A DNA stretch of 64,000 nt from Chimonanthus salicifolius (Eukaryota; Streptophyta; Magnoliopsida; Laurales; Calycanthaceae): NCBI GenBank assembly GCA_013350335.1, contig CM023537.1, positions 51,034,608-51,098,607 on the forward strand, given 5' to 3'. A model generated the notes under the pieces. It had not been told where the DNA came from. It searched no databases and saw nothing but the letters and a program-made list of their open reading frames with translations. This document shows positions 1 through 10,552 of this stretch, piece after piece; positions within the stretch are counted from its first letter, which is position 1, and every line of letters begins with the position of its first letter. A program made the position numbers and the translations under genes.

Positions 1-60
1 AATGTCCAAAATCGGATTACCAACCGGATCAGTTAAAAACATGTTGGCAAGCCAATTTTC
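1..60. repeat. Fragment of left subterminal repeat of the MULE
   Basis: The first ~50 bases are the reverse complement of the repeat unit found at 7336-7716 (motif GATCCGGTTGGTgATCCGAT then TTTGGACATT). This places the window start inside the left inverted terminal region of the large MULE. Only part of one unit is visible. Confidence 0.75.
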
Positions 61-582
61 TGTAACCACTTAAGACCGAGCAATTGACATCATAAAACTG
101 TAGTGGGTCTTGTCTGATACATTTCAATCACACCATTTCAAATTACTTTTAATTCAAATATACATATTTTCAAAACATTCATAGCCTTTTTGTCATTTTT
201 CTTATTCTTATAGATTATGACATGTCAAAGCAAATGGCCTCAATCAGTTGGGCAATTTTTAGTGCTGTGATTGATATATTGCTGCTTCTTTTTTTTGCCT
301 GGTATCAAAGGGGTTTTTTCAGTCATATTTTATCCATTGTACAAGTTAGAAATTTCTAGAAAGAGAGGCACTCAATCACTAGTTGGCATTCATTCAACTG
401 AAAATGAAGGGGAGCAATTTTTGAACAATGCACATCAAAATATCATAGGAAAAAAAGTACTTTATATACAGAGGAATGCTTGTAAATTTACAAAATAATA
501 GAAAGAAACTTTGGACGGCATCAGACGTCGATGAATCTTGTTTTGACAGGAGCATTAGGTGTTGTAAGAGTTCCAGAGACGG
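61..582. other. MULE internal non-coding stretch
   Basis: AT-rich sequence between the left repeat fragment and the end of the accessory frame. Short open frames here have no recognisable domain. I see no other feature. Confidence 0.5.
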
Positions 583-2055
583 TTATAGCACCTGGTGTGG
601 CAGGAGTTCTAGAGACAGCAGCAGGTGTGTAAGAGGTGCAGATAATCTTAGAGCAGGTATGGCAGAGATAGCAGCGGGAGTAGGAGTAGGTCTAGATGAT
701 TCTACAGCGGAGTCTGGAGCAATAGCTGGAGATGCAGAGGAGTTTGGAGCAACAGGTGTGACAAGATGTGCAGATGATGTTGGATGTGATGGAGATGGAA
801 AGGAGCTTGGAGCAGCCTGTGTGGCTGGATGTGTTGGTGATCCAGGAGCAGTTGGAATTATGAGGCCCATATGACTTGCTACAGCTTCTAATGATTTATC
901 CATCTTGTCCAAACGAGTGATGACATAGTCCTTGAATTCCCTGAATTCAGCTTTAAATGTTGAAAAATATGCTGGTTCAGTTTCATTGGTGGCACTAGAA
1001 GTTGCAGAAGTAGAGGCAACATGTGTCAAACGACGTGCATTGGTAGGTGGACGGGGTCATGTCCGGGTTCAACCTGTTGGTATTCAATCTGTTGGAGTTT
1101 AACTACTTCCGATTGTCTTTTGTAGTCCTTTTCTTTTTGAATCCAAACACCGTCGACGAGTTTATAGCAAATAAATTTTATTGTGGTGTCATTGAAACTG
1201 TCAGAATATTTCAGATCAATTCTATCCTCAGTGGGGAGATGAACTTTGAATTTTCTAAAAATTGAAGTGAGAAGTACCGCATAAAGAAGAAGGGCTTTAT
1301 GGTTTTTGTTTATAACTTGAATGTGTTTCAGAACAAGATGTCCAAGACTCACATTCCTTTTATTAAGGAGACACCACATCACAAATAGATCCAAATAATA
1401 AATTTCGTCTACGTGTCCACCTCTTGGAAGAATGTTGTTAAAAATAATCAGGTGAATAAGGCACCATTCTAGAGTGATTTGACTGGCAGAGACCTTAAAG
1501 ATAAAAGTGATATCAACCCAACTGTTATTCTCATATCTATGGATTCCTCTTTTGGGTATCTGAAACATCTCTTCCAATGAATCTATAGTAAGTTTAATTT
1601 TGACACCACGGACTGTGGATACAAGAGCATTACCTGTAGCTTTGGTAATGTTTGCGTAAAATTCCCTTACAAGGGTGGGATAGTAGAAATTGTTTTCTTG
1701 TTCAACAAATTTTACCCATTCAACACCCTCAAAGAACTCTTTCAAACGAAATAAATATCAATCATACACACTGAGGTTGATACTTTTAGCAGGAATCACT
1801 TTCCTCTGAAATAATCCACATTTGAAGAGTTTGAAAGATTCGTCCGACATGAACAAATGTGCCATGTTGTGAAGTTTCGTCCGTTGTACAACGGCTTCGT
1901 TTCTCTGCTCAGTGGCCTCCTGAAGATCTCTCTTCAGCTCTCTCTTCAGTCTCAGTTCTCTCCTCACCTCTCTCTTCATCAGTCTCCTCACTTCTCTGCC
2001 TCTTTGCTCTGGAGACGACGGCTATCTTTCCCATGCCGCGAGTCTTCGGTGCCAT
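583..2055 (-). pseudogene. Broken accessory ORF with putative plant-transposon domain
   Basis: Reading leftwards, a likely start at 2055 gives MAPKTRGMGK and an Arg/Glu-rich N-terminus. A frameshift then leads into the frame running to 1758, which ends KVIPAKSINLSVYD. An in-frame TGA at 1758-1760 is followed by YLFRLKEFFEGVEW in the same frame to 1026. That 240-residue part has the look of the domain called putative plant transposon protein (an early FY..N motif, then VRGVKIKLT). Near 1026 a -1 shift leads to a Ser/Thr/Pro/Ala-rich tail to 583, in which EFKDYVITRLDKMDKSLEAV could form a helix. The function of this family is not known; it is common in plant retroelements and MULEs. At least two frameshifts and one stop make it a pseudogene. 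It lies downstream of the transposase on the same strand. Confidence 0.7.
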
Positions 2056-2159
2056 CGAGGGTAATAGGAGCAGACGAATTAGGGAAATGGAAGATATTGA
2101 AATTCCGATGAGATTCGCTGGAAAGATTGAGAAAAATGGACTTGATTTGAGGGAGAATT

Positions 2160-2392
2160 AGATCGCCAAGGGTTATCAGATTGCCAAGGGTTCCGGAGTT
2201 CGGGAAGAAAAAAGACGAAATGGACTTAAAACCTCTGAGTTGGGGTTTTAATGGAACTTTAAATCGACATTTCGGCGAGCTGAATCGACCTTTCGGGGAC
2301 CCGAATTAGATATTCTTGGCAATCTGAATGGACTGAGAGGGGCACATGCTTAAGGTCGGATCGCCAAGCAATTCTTGGCAATCTGAATAGGA
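2160..2392. repeat. Degenerate copies of the GATCGCCAAG palindrome
   Basis: Scattered half-sites (AGATCGCCAAGG, AGATTGCCAAGG, GGATCGCCAAGCAATTCTTG) lead into the ordered array that starts at about 2393. Confidence 0.6.
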
Positions 2393-2905
2393 GAGAATCG
2401 GATCGCCAAGAATTTCTTGGAGAGCCGAATACAGGAAACCATCGGATCGTCAAGAAATCTTGCGATTCAAATTGGACGAGAGCAATCTGTATACAAAGGA
2501 AAGAGAGAATCGGATCGCCAAGAATTTCTTGGCGAGCAGACTACAGGAAACCATCAGATTGCCAAGACTTCTTGCCGAACCGAATTGGACTAGAGTAGTT
2601 TGTATATAGAGGAAAGAGTGAATAGGATCGCCAAGAATTTCTTGGCGAGCCGAATATAGGAAGTCATCGGATAGCCAAGAATTCTTGGCGAACCGAATTG
2701 AATTAGAGCAGTCTGTATATAGAGGAAAGATAGAATCGGATCGTCAAGAATTTCTTGGCGAGCCGACTATAGGAAACCATCGGATTTCTTGGAGAACCGA
2801 GTTGGACTAGAGCAGTCTGTATACAGTGGAAAGAGAGAATCGGATTGCCAAGAATTTATTGGCAAACCGACTATAGGAAACCATTGTATCGTCAAGAAAT
2901 TGCAA
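2393..2905. repeat. Tandem array, ~112-bp unit with palindromic core
   Basis: Five copies begin near 2401, 2513, 2626, 2739 and 2843 (spacing 112, 113, 113 and 104). Each copy carries the imperfect palindrome GATCGCCAAGAATTTCTTGG followed by CGAGCCGA, then GGACTAGAGCAGTCTGTATA. The array lies upstream of the 2055-583 accessory frame on the minus strand, so it may act as a promoter-proximal or protein-binding array. Function is inferred only. Confidence 0.85.
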
Positions 2906-3170
2906 GGTCTGTGCAATTTTCATATCCCGATCCCAAAATGGAATCCCTACATGTTATTCTATTTAACAAAAGTTATATTGACCATATACATTAGATAGAA
3001 GGCACATTAAATCAAACTATATCATTTCATCGATAAATAAATTAGTATATATGGTTTCCAAAATATAAAAACACAAGTAATGAAAAACCATCGTAATCAA
3101 AGTAGTACATATGGTTTCCAAAATATAAAAACACAAGTCATGAAAAACTATTCTAATCAGAGTCGTCCAG
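2906..3170. other. Non-coding MULE spacer
   Basis: AT-rich. It holds a direct repeat of about 35 bp (ATATGGTTTCCAAAATATAA) near 3050 and 3109. No gene is seen. Confidence 0.5.
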
Positions 3171-3667
3171 TCAAGGAGATGCTGGAGAATGGTCGATACG
3201 TCGGGAAATGTTGACGATTGATTTTCGTAATGTAAAGATATCTTCCTGGGTACTCTGAGTGACTTTTTCTACGAAGTCATCTAGCTCATCCAGATATGTC
3301 TCAATTTGAGACACATTCTTCGATTTTGCAAATAAATTTAATCAGGCAATCTGGCAGGCGATCTGATTCAGGATCTGCATTTTCGACATTCACTTCTATC
3401 AGGCGTTCTGGTTCAGGGGTATCTGCATTTTCGACATTCACTTCTCCTTCTTCATCAGAGTTTTCCAGCAAGGAGATTACTTTTTAGACTTCTGCTTCGC
3501 CTCTTACGTTTTGTGCAGATTTAGACCTAAGAAAATACCGACGAGTATTTAGGGGAGGGATTTTTCTGCTAGGGGTTCTCTTCGGAGCAGAGCGGCTAGA
3601 TTAAGGAACATCAGGGATTTTTTTGATTGTCGAAGACCTAAATTTAGCAGTCTCCCTTTTCGACATG
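3171..3667 (-). pseudogene. Small broken accessory ORF of the MULE
   Basis: Reading leftwards from an ATG at 3667: MSKRETAKFRSSTIKK starts a Lys/Arg-rich N-terminus that could be a nuclear signal. Further on comes an acidic stretch with a short internal repeat (EVNVENADTPEPERL then EVNVENADPESDRL). After a frameshift near 3320 a helical C-terminal part follows (IETYLDELDDFVEKVTQS, then LRKSIVNISRRI) ending at a stop near 3171. Two in-frame stops (after KKIPDVP and after RGEAEV) and the frameshift make it a pseudogene; repaired length would be about 165 residues. I do not recognise the family. Its place between transposase and second accessory frame, flanked by palindrome clusters, suggests a MULE accessory protein. 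Confidence 0.55.
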
Positions 3668-3779
3668 GTTGCTTGACGTATATAGGGCATGGGAGGAAAG
3701 GAAAAGGATTTGCTCTAGGGAAGAAAATGAGGAAGAAATGGAGATAAATTAGGTTTTAATAAATTTAGACCTCTCGATA

Positions 3780-4330
3780 TACGTGCAACCGATATCGGAT
3801 CGCCAAGAATTCTTGGCGAGCCGAATACAGGAAAGCATCGGATTGCCAAGAATGCTTGGCGAGCTGAATTGGACGACAATAGGAGGATGGTTAATATCGG
3901 ATCGCCAAGAATGCTTGGCGAGCTGAATATAGGAAAGCATCGGATCACCAAGAATGCTTGGCGATCCGAATTGGATGAGAGCAGGAGGAGGATTAATATC
4001 GGATCGGTAAGAACTCTTGGCGAGCCGAATATGAGATAATCAGATCGCCAAGAATTTCTTGGCGAGTCGAATAGAGGAAAGTATCGAATCACCAAGTATT
4101 CTTGGCGATCCGAATTGGATTGAGTGCAGTCTGCCTACAGATCGAAATATTATCGGATCGCCAAGCAATTTTTGACATTCCGAAATGGAGAAAATCGGAC
4201 CGCCAACAATTGTTTGGCGATCCAAATAGGAGAGAATTGAATCGCCAAACAATTCTTGGTGATCCGAATTGGAGAGAATTGGATCATAAGGAATGCTTGG
4301 GGATCCGAATTGGAGAGAATTCAGTCAAAT
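3780..4330. repeat. Second cluster of CGCCAAG/CTTGGCG palindromes
   Basis: At least ten half-sites or palindromes of the type CGGATCGCCAAGAATTCTTG plus GCGAGCCGAA. Larger units recur near 3793, 3895 and 3997 (spacing ~102). The sequence lies just upstream (minus strand) of the small accessory frame at 3667-3171, and 300 bp downstream of the transposase end. Confidence 0.85.
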
Positions 4331-4640
4331 ACATAGGTAAAATACATCAAGTGCATTTACATTGAAATTCACATACATCAATTAAATAGAGAAGTTCTTC
4401 ACATTTATTCTTCACATTCAAATTCAAATACATGTGTAAAATATATCAAGTTTTTCACATTCAATCTTCACATTCAAATTCAAATACATGTCAAATATAT
4501 TAGTTTCTTCATATTCATTCTTAACATTCAAATTCAAATACATCAAATACATAAAGTTCTTTACATTCATTCTTCAAATTCAATTTCACATTCATTCTTC
4601 ACATACACCAATGAAGGAAATCGTCGTTGTCTGTAGGGTC
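4331..4640. repeat. Degenerate TTCACATTCA-rich simple repeat
   Basis: Several imperfect copies of TTCACATTCAAATTCAAATA and TTCTTCACATTCA between 4370 and 4610. It separates the palindrome cluster from the transposase 3' end. No coding potential is seen. Confidence 0.6.
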
Positions 4641-4646
4641 ACGATT

Positions 4647-6822
4647 TCACTGCATAGAGTATAAAAATATTATATTAGAACATATGAAAATGTTAGTCTT
4701 TTTCAAAGATGTAGAGAAATTATGAATAGAGATAGTCCACCAATGACTTATTTGGGATAATATAGACAAATCCATTGTTTGTGATTCTTGAAGGCCATCG
4801 AATTCTACACTCACCGATACTTGTGGAGTAATTCGATTTGGACATGATCGCATATTATGTCCAATATTTTTGCATATGCTACATTTTCTTACATTCGATG
4901 CATTCTCGACAATCTCAAATAGAGAAGGATCTCGTCTTGTTGAAGTTTTCCCTTTGAATTCTTTGAGCCTAGATGATGCCCCTTTCCATGCATGATAATA
5001 GGATGAGTGACTTGTATCTCATCGCTTATAAGACAATGGAGTGTATTTTGAAATCCTCTTGTTCTGTTGAAGACAACTGTCCATACTTCTTAGTAATCCC
5101 ATCAAGATAGAATTTTAATTTATCATCATGCCGATTCATTCTGATGTGCTCCGTGTTTAATAATTTGAAATTAATTATCCATTGTGGATGGATCTAATCC
5201 AAACTTAACTTCCGCACCGATGCTATCATATGCCCACAAGGTAATCCCATTATTGTTAAAAATTCTTCTGTACAAATGCACGTAAGTGAATTATCTCTCA
5301 TCATAGTAAATTGCATATGCAACTCATTTAATGCAAAATGGGAAACTTTACCTTTCACTTCTTAAAAAAAAAACAATATCACATGTTGTAAGAGGAATCC
5401 GAATTCTTTCATCTTCATATTGAGCCATGATCTCTTGAAACTGCTTTTCAATGGCACTACAAATCTTACCTCGCACAACATCTAGGTCACTAGTCGATGA
5501 ATGTATATAATTCTTCAAGACAGCATGTGCACCTTCTACCATCGAGGTGACCAAATTTCTAAAATATAAAGATTTGCCTATTCATGCGTGGACAAATTGT
5601 TCTTTATAAAGTATCCACGTTCTTTGTAAATATTTTACTGTCTGAAGAGCATTTTGAAAATTTTCTTTGAAAATCTCCCATGCTTTATAGAATGCTTTTT
5701 TTTGCTGGAGACTGTACCAATTTATTCCAATCAGACATAAATGCATAAAAAATTTCTTTGTTTTCAAAGAGATGTTTAGTACGAGCAAGAATATTTTTTG
5801 TTGATATGCCAAATGCATAAAATATGAATAGCAGTGCGGAAGATATTCTCAATCGTATTCTTTAATACCAATTCTCTATTAGTCACAATAACTGGGCGAC
5901 CTGGATCAACTTCTAAAATTCTTCTGAACATTTGTAATGCCCATACATAATCAGCTGCTTCCTCATTTCTTAGAAAAATAAAGCATGAGAAGAAATTAGT
6001 ATTACAACTTGTGACACCAATGATATTGAGCACTGCCACATGATATCTATTAGTATTGCATGTGCAATCCATAAAAAATATATTATTATATCTCTTACTG
6101 AGTGCAATTGACAATGGATGTGTAAAGAACAGATGTGACAAATGACCTCCATTGTCATGTTCAAGTCAATATTGGAGACCAGCTTCTAAAAGATCTTCTA
6201 TCAAAGCTTAAATTGAAGAATGATCTCTCAATTTCTCTTTTTGAATCGTACGCAAGCAATTCCTCAAATCTACCGATGTTACTCCAAGCGTTGGATTTTT
6301 TTTCTAAGTATCTCCAGAATTTGTCAAGGTGGTATATTGCTACTCAATATTTCACTGATTTTTTTTTTTTCATTTGTAAAATATCTTGTACTCGAATGAC
6401 CAACTAATATATTCGATTTTTTCATGATTGTGCTCCAAATCTTTAATGTTCAACTTCCATGACCCATCAAGAAGTTGTTTCCCTCTCACATCAAATGGAC
6501 AATTGACAAGTGGAGATGATATTTTCCTTTGCCGCTCATCATCTTTCAAATTACATGTATTGCGATATGTACCACCTCTATCGCAACCAAGCGATACAGT
6601 CTTGTCCTTACTACTTGACAGCTTGATGGTAACGGCTAATCCTTGTGAAATTGCAACTTTCTTAACATTGTTAACAAGATCCTCTTGACTTGAAAAAGAG
6701 GTATCATCAACAAGTCGATTTTCATTTAAAAGGTCATTCACAAGTTGTTCAGTATTCTCAACTAAATCCATCCCATTTGACGATTCAAAAAATGTAGATG
6801 GACCTTCCTCACTACAACCCAT
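4647..6822 (-). pseudogene. FAR1/MULE-type transposase, broken
   Basis: Encodes a Mutator-family transposase, which cuts and joins element ends in the nucleus. Reading leftwards from the ATG at 6822: an N-terminal FAR1-like DNA-binding region with CPFDVRG and LEHNHE (6822-6400); a linker; then the MULE core around 6141-5776 with THLFFTHP-like text, MDCTCNTNRYHVAVLNIIGV (first Asp present), E..DYVWAL and CIWHINKK. The second catalytic Asp, normally in a TDREL motif, is Asn here (VTNREL, near 5878). A frameshift follows; the part at 5554-5348 has TSMVEGAHAVLK and SSTSDLDVV. A degenerate SWIM-like part (HMIAS, near 5220) and a zinc knuckle C-X2-C-X4-H-X4-C (CSICKNIGHNMRSC, near 4880-4840) close the protein. 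Several stops and frameshifts plus the Asp-to-Asn change make it non-functional. Confidence 0.9.
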
Positions 6823-7335
6823 AGGTGTGATATCTATAAGAACAGAGGGACGAAGATTATTGTATTGTTAAATAAAGGATAAAAATTTATTAAACATGAA
6901 AAAACAAAATGAAAAACACATAATATTACAAAGGAAAACCAGCGCCAATAATTTATTAAACTTAAAAAACTAAAACAGCATATGGGTTTTAAGAGTTACC
7001 TTTTGTACGAACCACGACATTTAGAGGGCTTATCTGGCTAAGAGGTCTGTGAAGAGGAAGAAGCAGTGCGATTAGAAAGTGTAGGAACGTTGGAGGAAAG
7101 AAGGTAACGGTTGAATACGGCAGTATAGAGAGTTCAGGAGGATAATGAGAGAAGCTGATGGAGAAAACGATGTTTAATGAGAGAAAAGGGGATGGAGGAG
7201 ATATGAATATGGCAGAGGGAGAAAACCATTCGTTTGGTGTAAAGATAAAACTGTTGGTAGTTGGTGTTAACTTAAAATCAGTAAGAGATCAGATTGGTGA
7301 TGGGATGCGTATTAAAAAACTGTGATGGGATGCGT
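6823..7335 (-). promoter_or_regulatory. Likely 5' region of the MULE transposase
   Basis: Non-coding sequence between the transposase start and the subterminal array. In MULEs the terminal repeat usually carries the promoter of the transposase; no clear TATA box can be singled out here. Confidence 0.35.
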
Positions 7336-7716
7336 ATTCGGCTCGCCAAAGGGCCACTAAGGGATCCGGTTGGTGATCCGATTTTGGACATTGCTGTATT
7401 CGGCTCGCCGAGGGCCATTAAGGGATCCGGTTGGTGATTCGATTTTGGATATTCCTGTATTCGGCTCGTCAAGTTCCATTAAGGGATCTGGTTGGTGATC
7501 CGATTTTGGACATTCCTGTATTTGGCTCGCCGAAGGCCATTAAGGGATCCGGTTGGTGATCCGATTTTTGACATTCGGTGAATTCGGCTCGCCGAAGGCC
7601 ATTAAAGGATCTAGTTGGTGATCCAGTTTTGGACATTTCAGTATTAAGTGAATGCGGCTCGCCGAGGGAGATTAAGGGATCCGGTTGGGTGATCCGATTT
7701 AGACATTTCTCTTCTT
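7336..7716. repeat. Right subterminal tandem array of the MULE
   Basis: Six units of about 61-69 bp start near 7336, 7397, 7457, 7519, 7580 and 7649. Each has ATTCGGCTCGCCGA, then GGATCCGGTTGGTGATCCGA and TTTGGACATT. The inverted counterpart lies at 1-50. The CGGCTCGCC core is the complement of the GGCGAGCCG half-site of the internal palindromes. Confidence 0.85.
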
Positions 7717-7801
7717 TACGGTATGGACGGTAAAGGGTAAAATGGAGAAAGGTAAAAATTCGTGTTTGTAAGCACAAAATGCCCGTGGGACGATCGCTCT
7801 C
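7717..7801. repeat. Right terminal inverted repeat end of the MULE
   Basis: The last ~80 bp contain AAAATGCCCGTGGGACGATC, whose reverse complement matches the ends of the small elements at 25956-26317 and 53709-54041. End position is set from that match, to within about 10 bp. Confidence 0.75.
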
Positions 7802-8183
7802 CCTTTTTTAAGTCTCATAAGTCATGACCATTATCGCCCTCTTATATTAAGTGGAATAGAAATCATTTATCGTGTACCAATTAGTTGTGAGTTGAGTTGT
7901 TATTTCGATTTTGAATGATAAAGGAGCTAATAAAAATATCTCAAGTGATTGATTGTTCTATAGCACATGGTGTGAGTGTCTTAGAATAAGCAGAAATATT
8001 TATTGTGGAATTGCTCGTAATGAATTGGTGTGAATTTTTAATGATAACTTTTGAATGAATAAAAAGCTATCGAGTTTCATTTTTTACATTCACTCAATAA
8101 ATCAATCCAATGATTACGATGGAAAGTTGAGACTCATTTTTCTAAATTAGTTCACAAGATATAATTTTTCTAGATTTAGGTAT
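7802..8183. other. No feature recognised
   Basis: AT-rich sequence without coding or repeat signal that I can support. Confidence 0.4.
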
Positions 8184-8368
8184 GGGTAGTGATTTTTACA
8201 TCCCTATTTTCTTCTATGGTGCACCCCTTTAATTTTTTTTTTTCCAAATTTACTCTTGCTTTTAGGAAAGACGAAAAGAGAGGAAAGGAGAGAAGTAGGA
8301 GTAAATTTGAAAATTCTTTTTAAAGGGATGCACCATAGGAGAAAATGAGATTGCAAAAATTATTTCCC
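8184..8368. mobile_element. MITE with ~75-bp inverted arms
   Basis: Left arm GGGTAGTGATTTTTACATCC and TATGGTGCACCCCTTTAA pair with the right arm, whose reverse complement reads GGGAAATAATTTTTGCAATC and TATGGTGCATCCCTTTAA. The element is 185 bp with a purine-rich centre. Superfamily is not certain. Confidence 0.75.
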
Positions 8369-8829
8369 TTTAGCTAAAATAGTTGAAAAACTATGTCGAT
8401 GGCTATAAGTAAAAAAATATATATGGAATACATATTAGTTAGAATAGAAGAGAATGAAAAGAATAGTTAAGAGAAAAGTAGACTATAAACAAAATGAGAG
8501 AAGGGTTTTCTAGTCCTAGTGTCAAAAAATAATCTTTGATGGGGGTATATAAGCCTTTAGGATGAGAATTGACTTGCTCAACTTACAAAACCCATCTAAC
8601 CTCATTAATTATTAACTTTTTTAAGACCTAATACCTACAATATTAATTATGAAATCTCTACAATACTCAATAAAATATCTAGTTTTACTAATTTCCTTTT
8701 TTCTAAATTTATTTTGTCTAAATCAAGTTTATTTCAACACAAATTTGATATATTTCAATTTATGGGGCGATAGCAAGTTTGAGGGAACAAAGAGTGTTAT
8801 GGGCTGGAAGAAAATTGGTCTATACTAAT
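8369..8829. other. No feature recognised
   Basis: AT-rich intergenic sequence; nothing with support. Confidence 0.4.
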
Positions 8830-9760
8830 CAATGTCACAAGGTATTTTCAAATTTATCATATTTTTATTGACAAATACCAAATGCCGTTAATATCTCGAG
8901 ATTTATTGGCACTGCAGTAAATTCTCGATAAATTAACGAAAAATAGTAATATCCCGATAAATTTATATATTTATTATATATATATATATATATATTTTTT
9001 TTTTAAATATTATATTTTCTATGAGACGTTCCCGTTAATTTCTCGGTAAAAATTTAAGAATTTGAAAATATCCATATAATATCAATAGTCGTTAATATCC
9101 CGAAAACAATATTTATGAGTGTTACCAACAACTAATTCTAAAAGCATAGTTTGTCGCAATTACATTCTTTTCGAATTGAATTATGGGGAGAAGGGTGGTT
9201 CAGATTAGTTTCTATCCAATACAATGTTGATTGTAGTTTTCTAAAGCTCATCTTCAGCCAAATGAAGCTTGATCTTGATCAAGAAAAAGTTCAACCTACA
9301 TCGACCCTAACCAAGATATTGAACCATTTTACCCTTGCATTGGTCTTGTTTTGGGTTTGGTTGCAGGTTTGGCTATCTCGGAGCACACTATAGTCTTTCT
9401 TCCCTTCAAACTTGTTATCATGTCAAGAATTGATATGTAACCAATTTGTGATGAAAATAAACTTCATCAAGAAAAATGATAGCAAAAATCATTGTGACAA
9501 ATACTATTCTCGAGATATTATCTGGATATTTGGAAATTAATGGAAAAATATTGCAGAAAATATATGTTTAAAAATAATAAAATAATTTTTTTAATAAGGA
9601 ATTTACTGAGAATTTATCGGAATATTATAATGTATCGTGTTTTTAACGGGATTTTATCAGAAATTTACTGTTGTGCCAATAAATACGTGTTAGCGGTACT
9701 GGTGTTTTGCCTATAAAAACATGATAAATTTAAAAATATTGCCGATCTTTGTGACATTGG
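8830..9760. mobile_element. Non-autonomous element with ~280-bp inverted repeats
   Basis: Left end CAATGTCACAAGGTATTTTC pairs with the right end, whose reverse complement reads CCAATGTCACAAAGATCGGC. Shared blocks continue inwards (AAATTTATCATATTTTTAT, TATTTATTGGCAC, CAGTAAATT, CCCGTTAA). The arms span roughly 8830-9130 and 9475-9760. The middle 340 bp (9131-9470) is less AT-rich and holds an 80-residue open frame with no known domain. A (TA)n run is at 8967-8993. Long arms around a unique core fit a Mutator-like non-autonomous element; no clean target duplication is seen. Confidence 0.7.
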
Positions 9761-9841
9761 CAAAAACTAGTCGAGTTAGATAGTATTTTACTTGTATCTA
9801 GATATTTTCATAGACTGCTCTAGCGATTCCACAAGTAATGT

Positions 9842-10193
9842 TCGGGTTCTTTAAAACCCACCCCAACCCAAGTTGATATTTATGGAACTCGACCTGACCC
9901 CATCAGAATTTTCGACCCAAACTTCACAACCTGACCCGACTCGAAATCTAACCCGAATCAACCTGAATTCTGACCTGACCAGCATTTTGAACCAATTTAG
10001 CCTAATTTTACTCAGGCCGAGTCGGGTTGGATTAACTTGTAAAATCCTCAACTCAATCAAACCTGAATTCCATGCAGGTTTTTTTCTTCTCAACCCGACC
10101 CAACTCGCTGATCCAAAATTCGCGACCCGACCCTCATGATTTCTAGGGTCGGGTCATGCGGGTCAGGTCAAAACTCGATCCAAGTTGTAGCCC
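9842..10193 (-). mobile_element. GGGTCGGG-rich non-autonomous element
   Basis: On the minus strand it begins TAGGGCTACAACTTGGATCG and is full of degenerate CCCGACCCG/GGGTCGGG motifs. It aligns with the copy at 38075-38466 (start AGGCTGCAAATCGGGTCGGG) and the copy at 63517-63797. The predicted open frames within it are by-products of the low-complexity repeat. hAT-like membership is probable from general form only. Confidence 0.65.
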
Positions 10194-10414
10194 TAGTGTT
10201 TGGTGTTAGGAAAAGTTTGTAGTTATTGAGGTATGTGGTTTTCGTAAATTTAGCATTGTTTATAGTTGTATATGAATAGGAATTTGGAAGAAACTTGGTA
10301 AGTTATCCTTTAATGAATTCTATTTGGGGGGTGTGACATAGAGTCCTAATCGGCTGTTTTTTAGAGGGTTTTATTTCAGGTGTAATATAAAGTACTAAGA
10401 CATTTAACTTAAAG
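10194..10414. other. No feature recognised
   Basis: Nothing supported beyond AT-rich sequence. Confidence 0.35.
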
Positions 10415-10552
10415 GAGTTTAGTTTGATTTCCACTACACCCAAAAGGCCACTCTTTGTAGAATTATCCAGTGTGTGTGGATAGAAAGACTTGCACTTGCT
10501 TCGAAGATGAGGTACTCTGAAAGACCTGGACACCTCCGTCATAAAAAAATCA
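10415..10552 (+). mobile_element. SINE fragment (family of 55.2 kb copies)
   Basis: Contains the B-box-like TTAGTTTGATTTCC, then GGCCACTC, GTGTGTGGATAGAAAGACTT and TCATAAAAAAATC. The same order of motifs appears at 55190-55370, 55447-55632 and, inverted, near 28.9 and 61.2 kb. The tRNA-like head is eroded. Confidence 0.6.

Larger units (their letters stand above)
1..7801 (-). mobile_element. Large Mutator-like element (MULE), left end outside window
   Basis: Bounded on the right by a terminal inverted repeat ending near 7801 and on the left by an inverted copy of the same subterminal repeat at 1-50, so the true left end lies before the window. Inside, all on the minus strand, are a FAR1/MULE transposase (6822-4647), a small accessory frame (3667-3171) and a second accessory frame with a putative plant-transposon domain (2055-583). 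Non-coding parts hold clusters of palindromic repeats. The terminal sequence near 7740-7800 reads, on the minus strand, CGATCGTCCCACGGGCATTT, which matches the ends of two small elements at 25956-26317 and 53709-54041. All three frames are broken, so the copy is not autonomous now. Membership in Mutator is firm from the transposase; the exact left boundary and target duplication cannot be seen. Confidence 0.85.

Noticed and set aside
476..874. Plus-strand frame of 132 residues
   Set aside because: It lies opposite the Ser/Thr/Pro/Ala-rich tail of the accessory frame and has biased Gly/Asp composition; a shadow.
2393..2905. Regularly spaced repeats as a CRISPR array
   Set aside because: Plant nuclear DNA; units are ~112 bp, adjacent and diverged, with no unique spacers.
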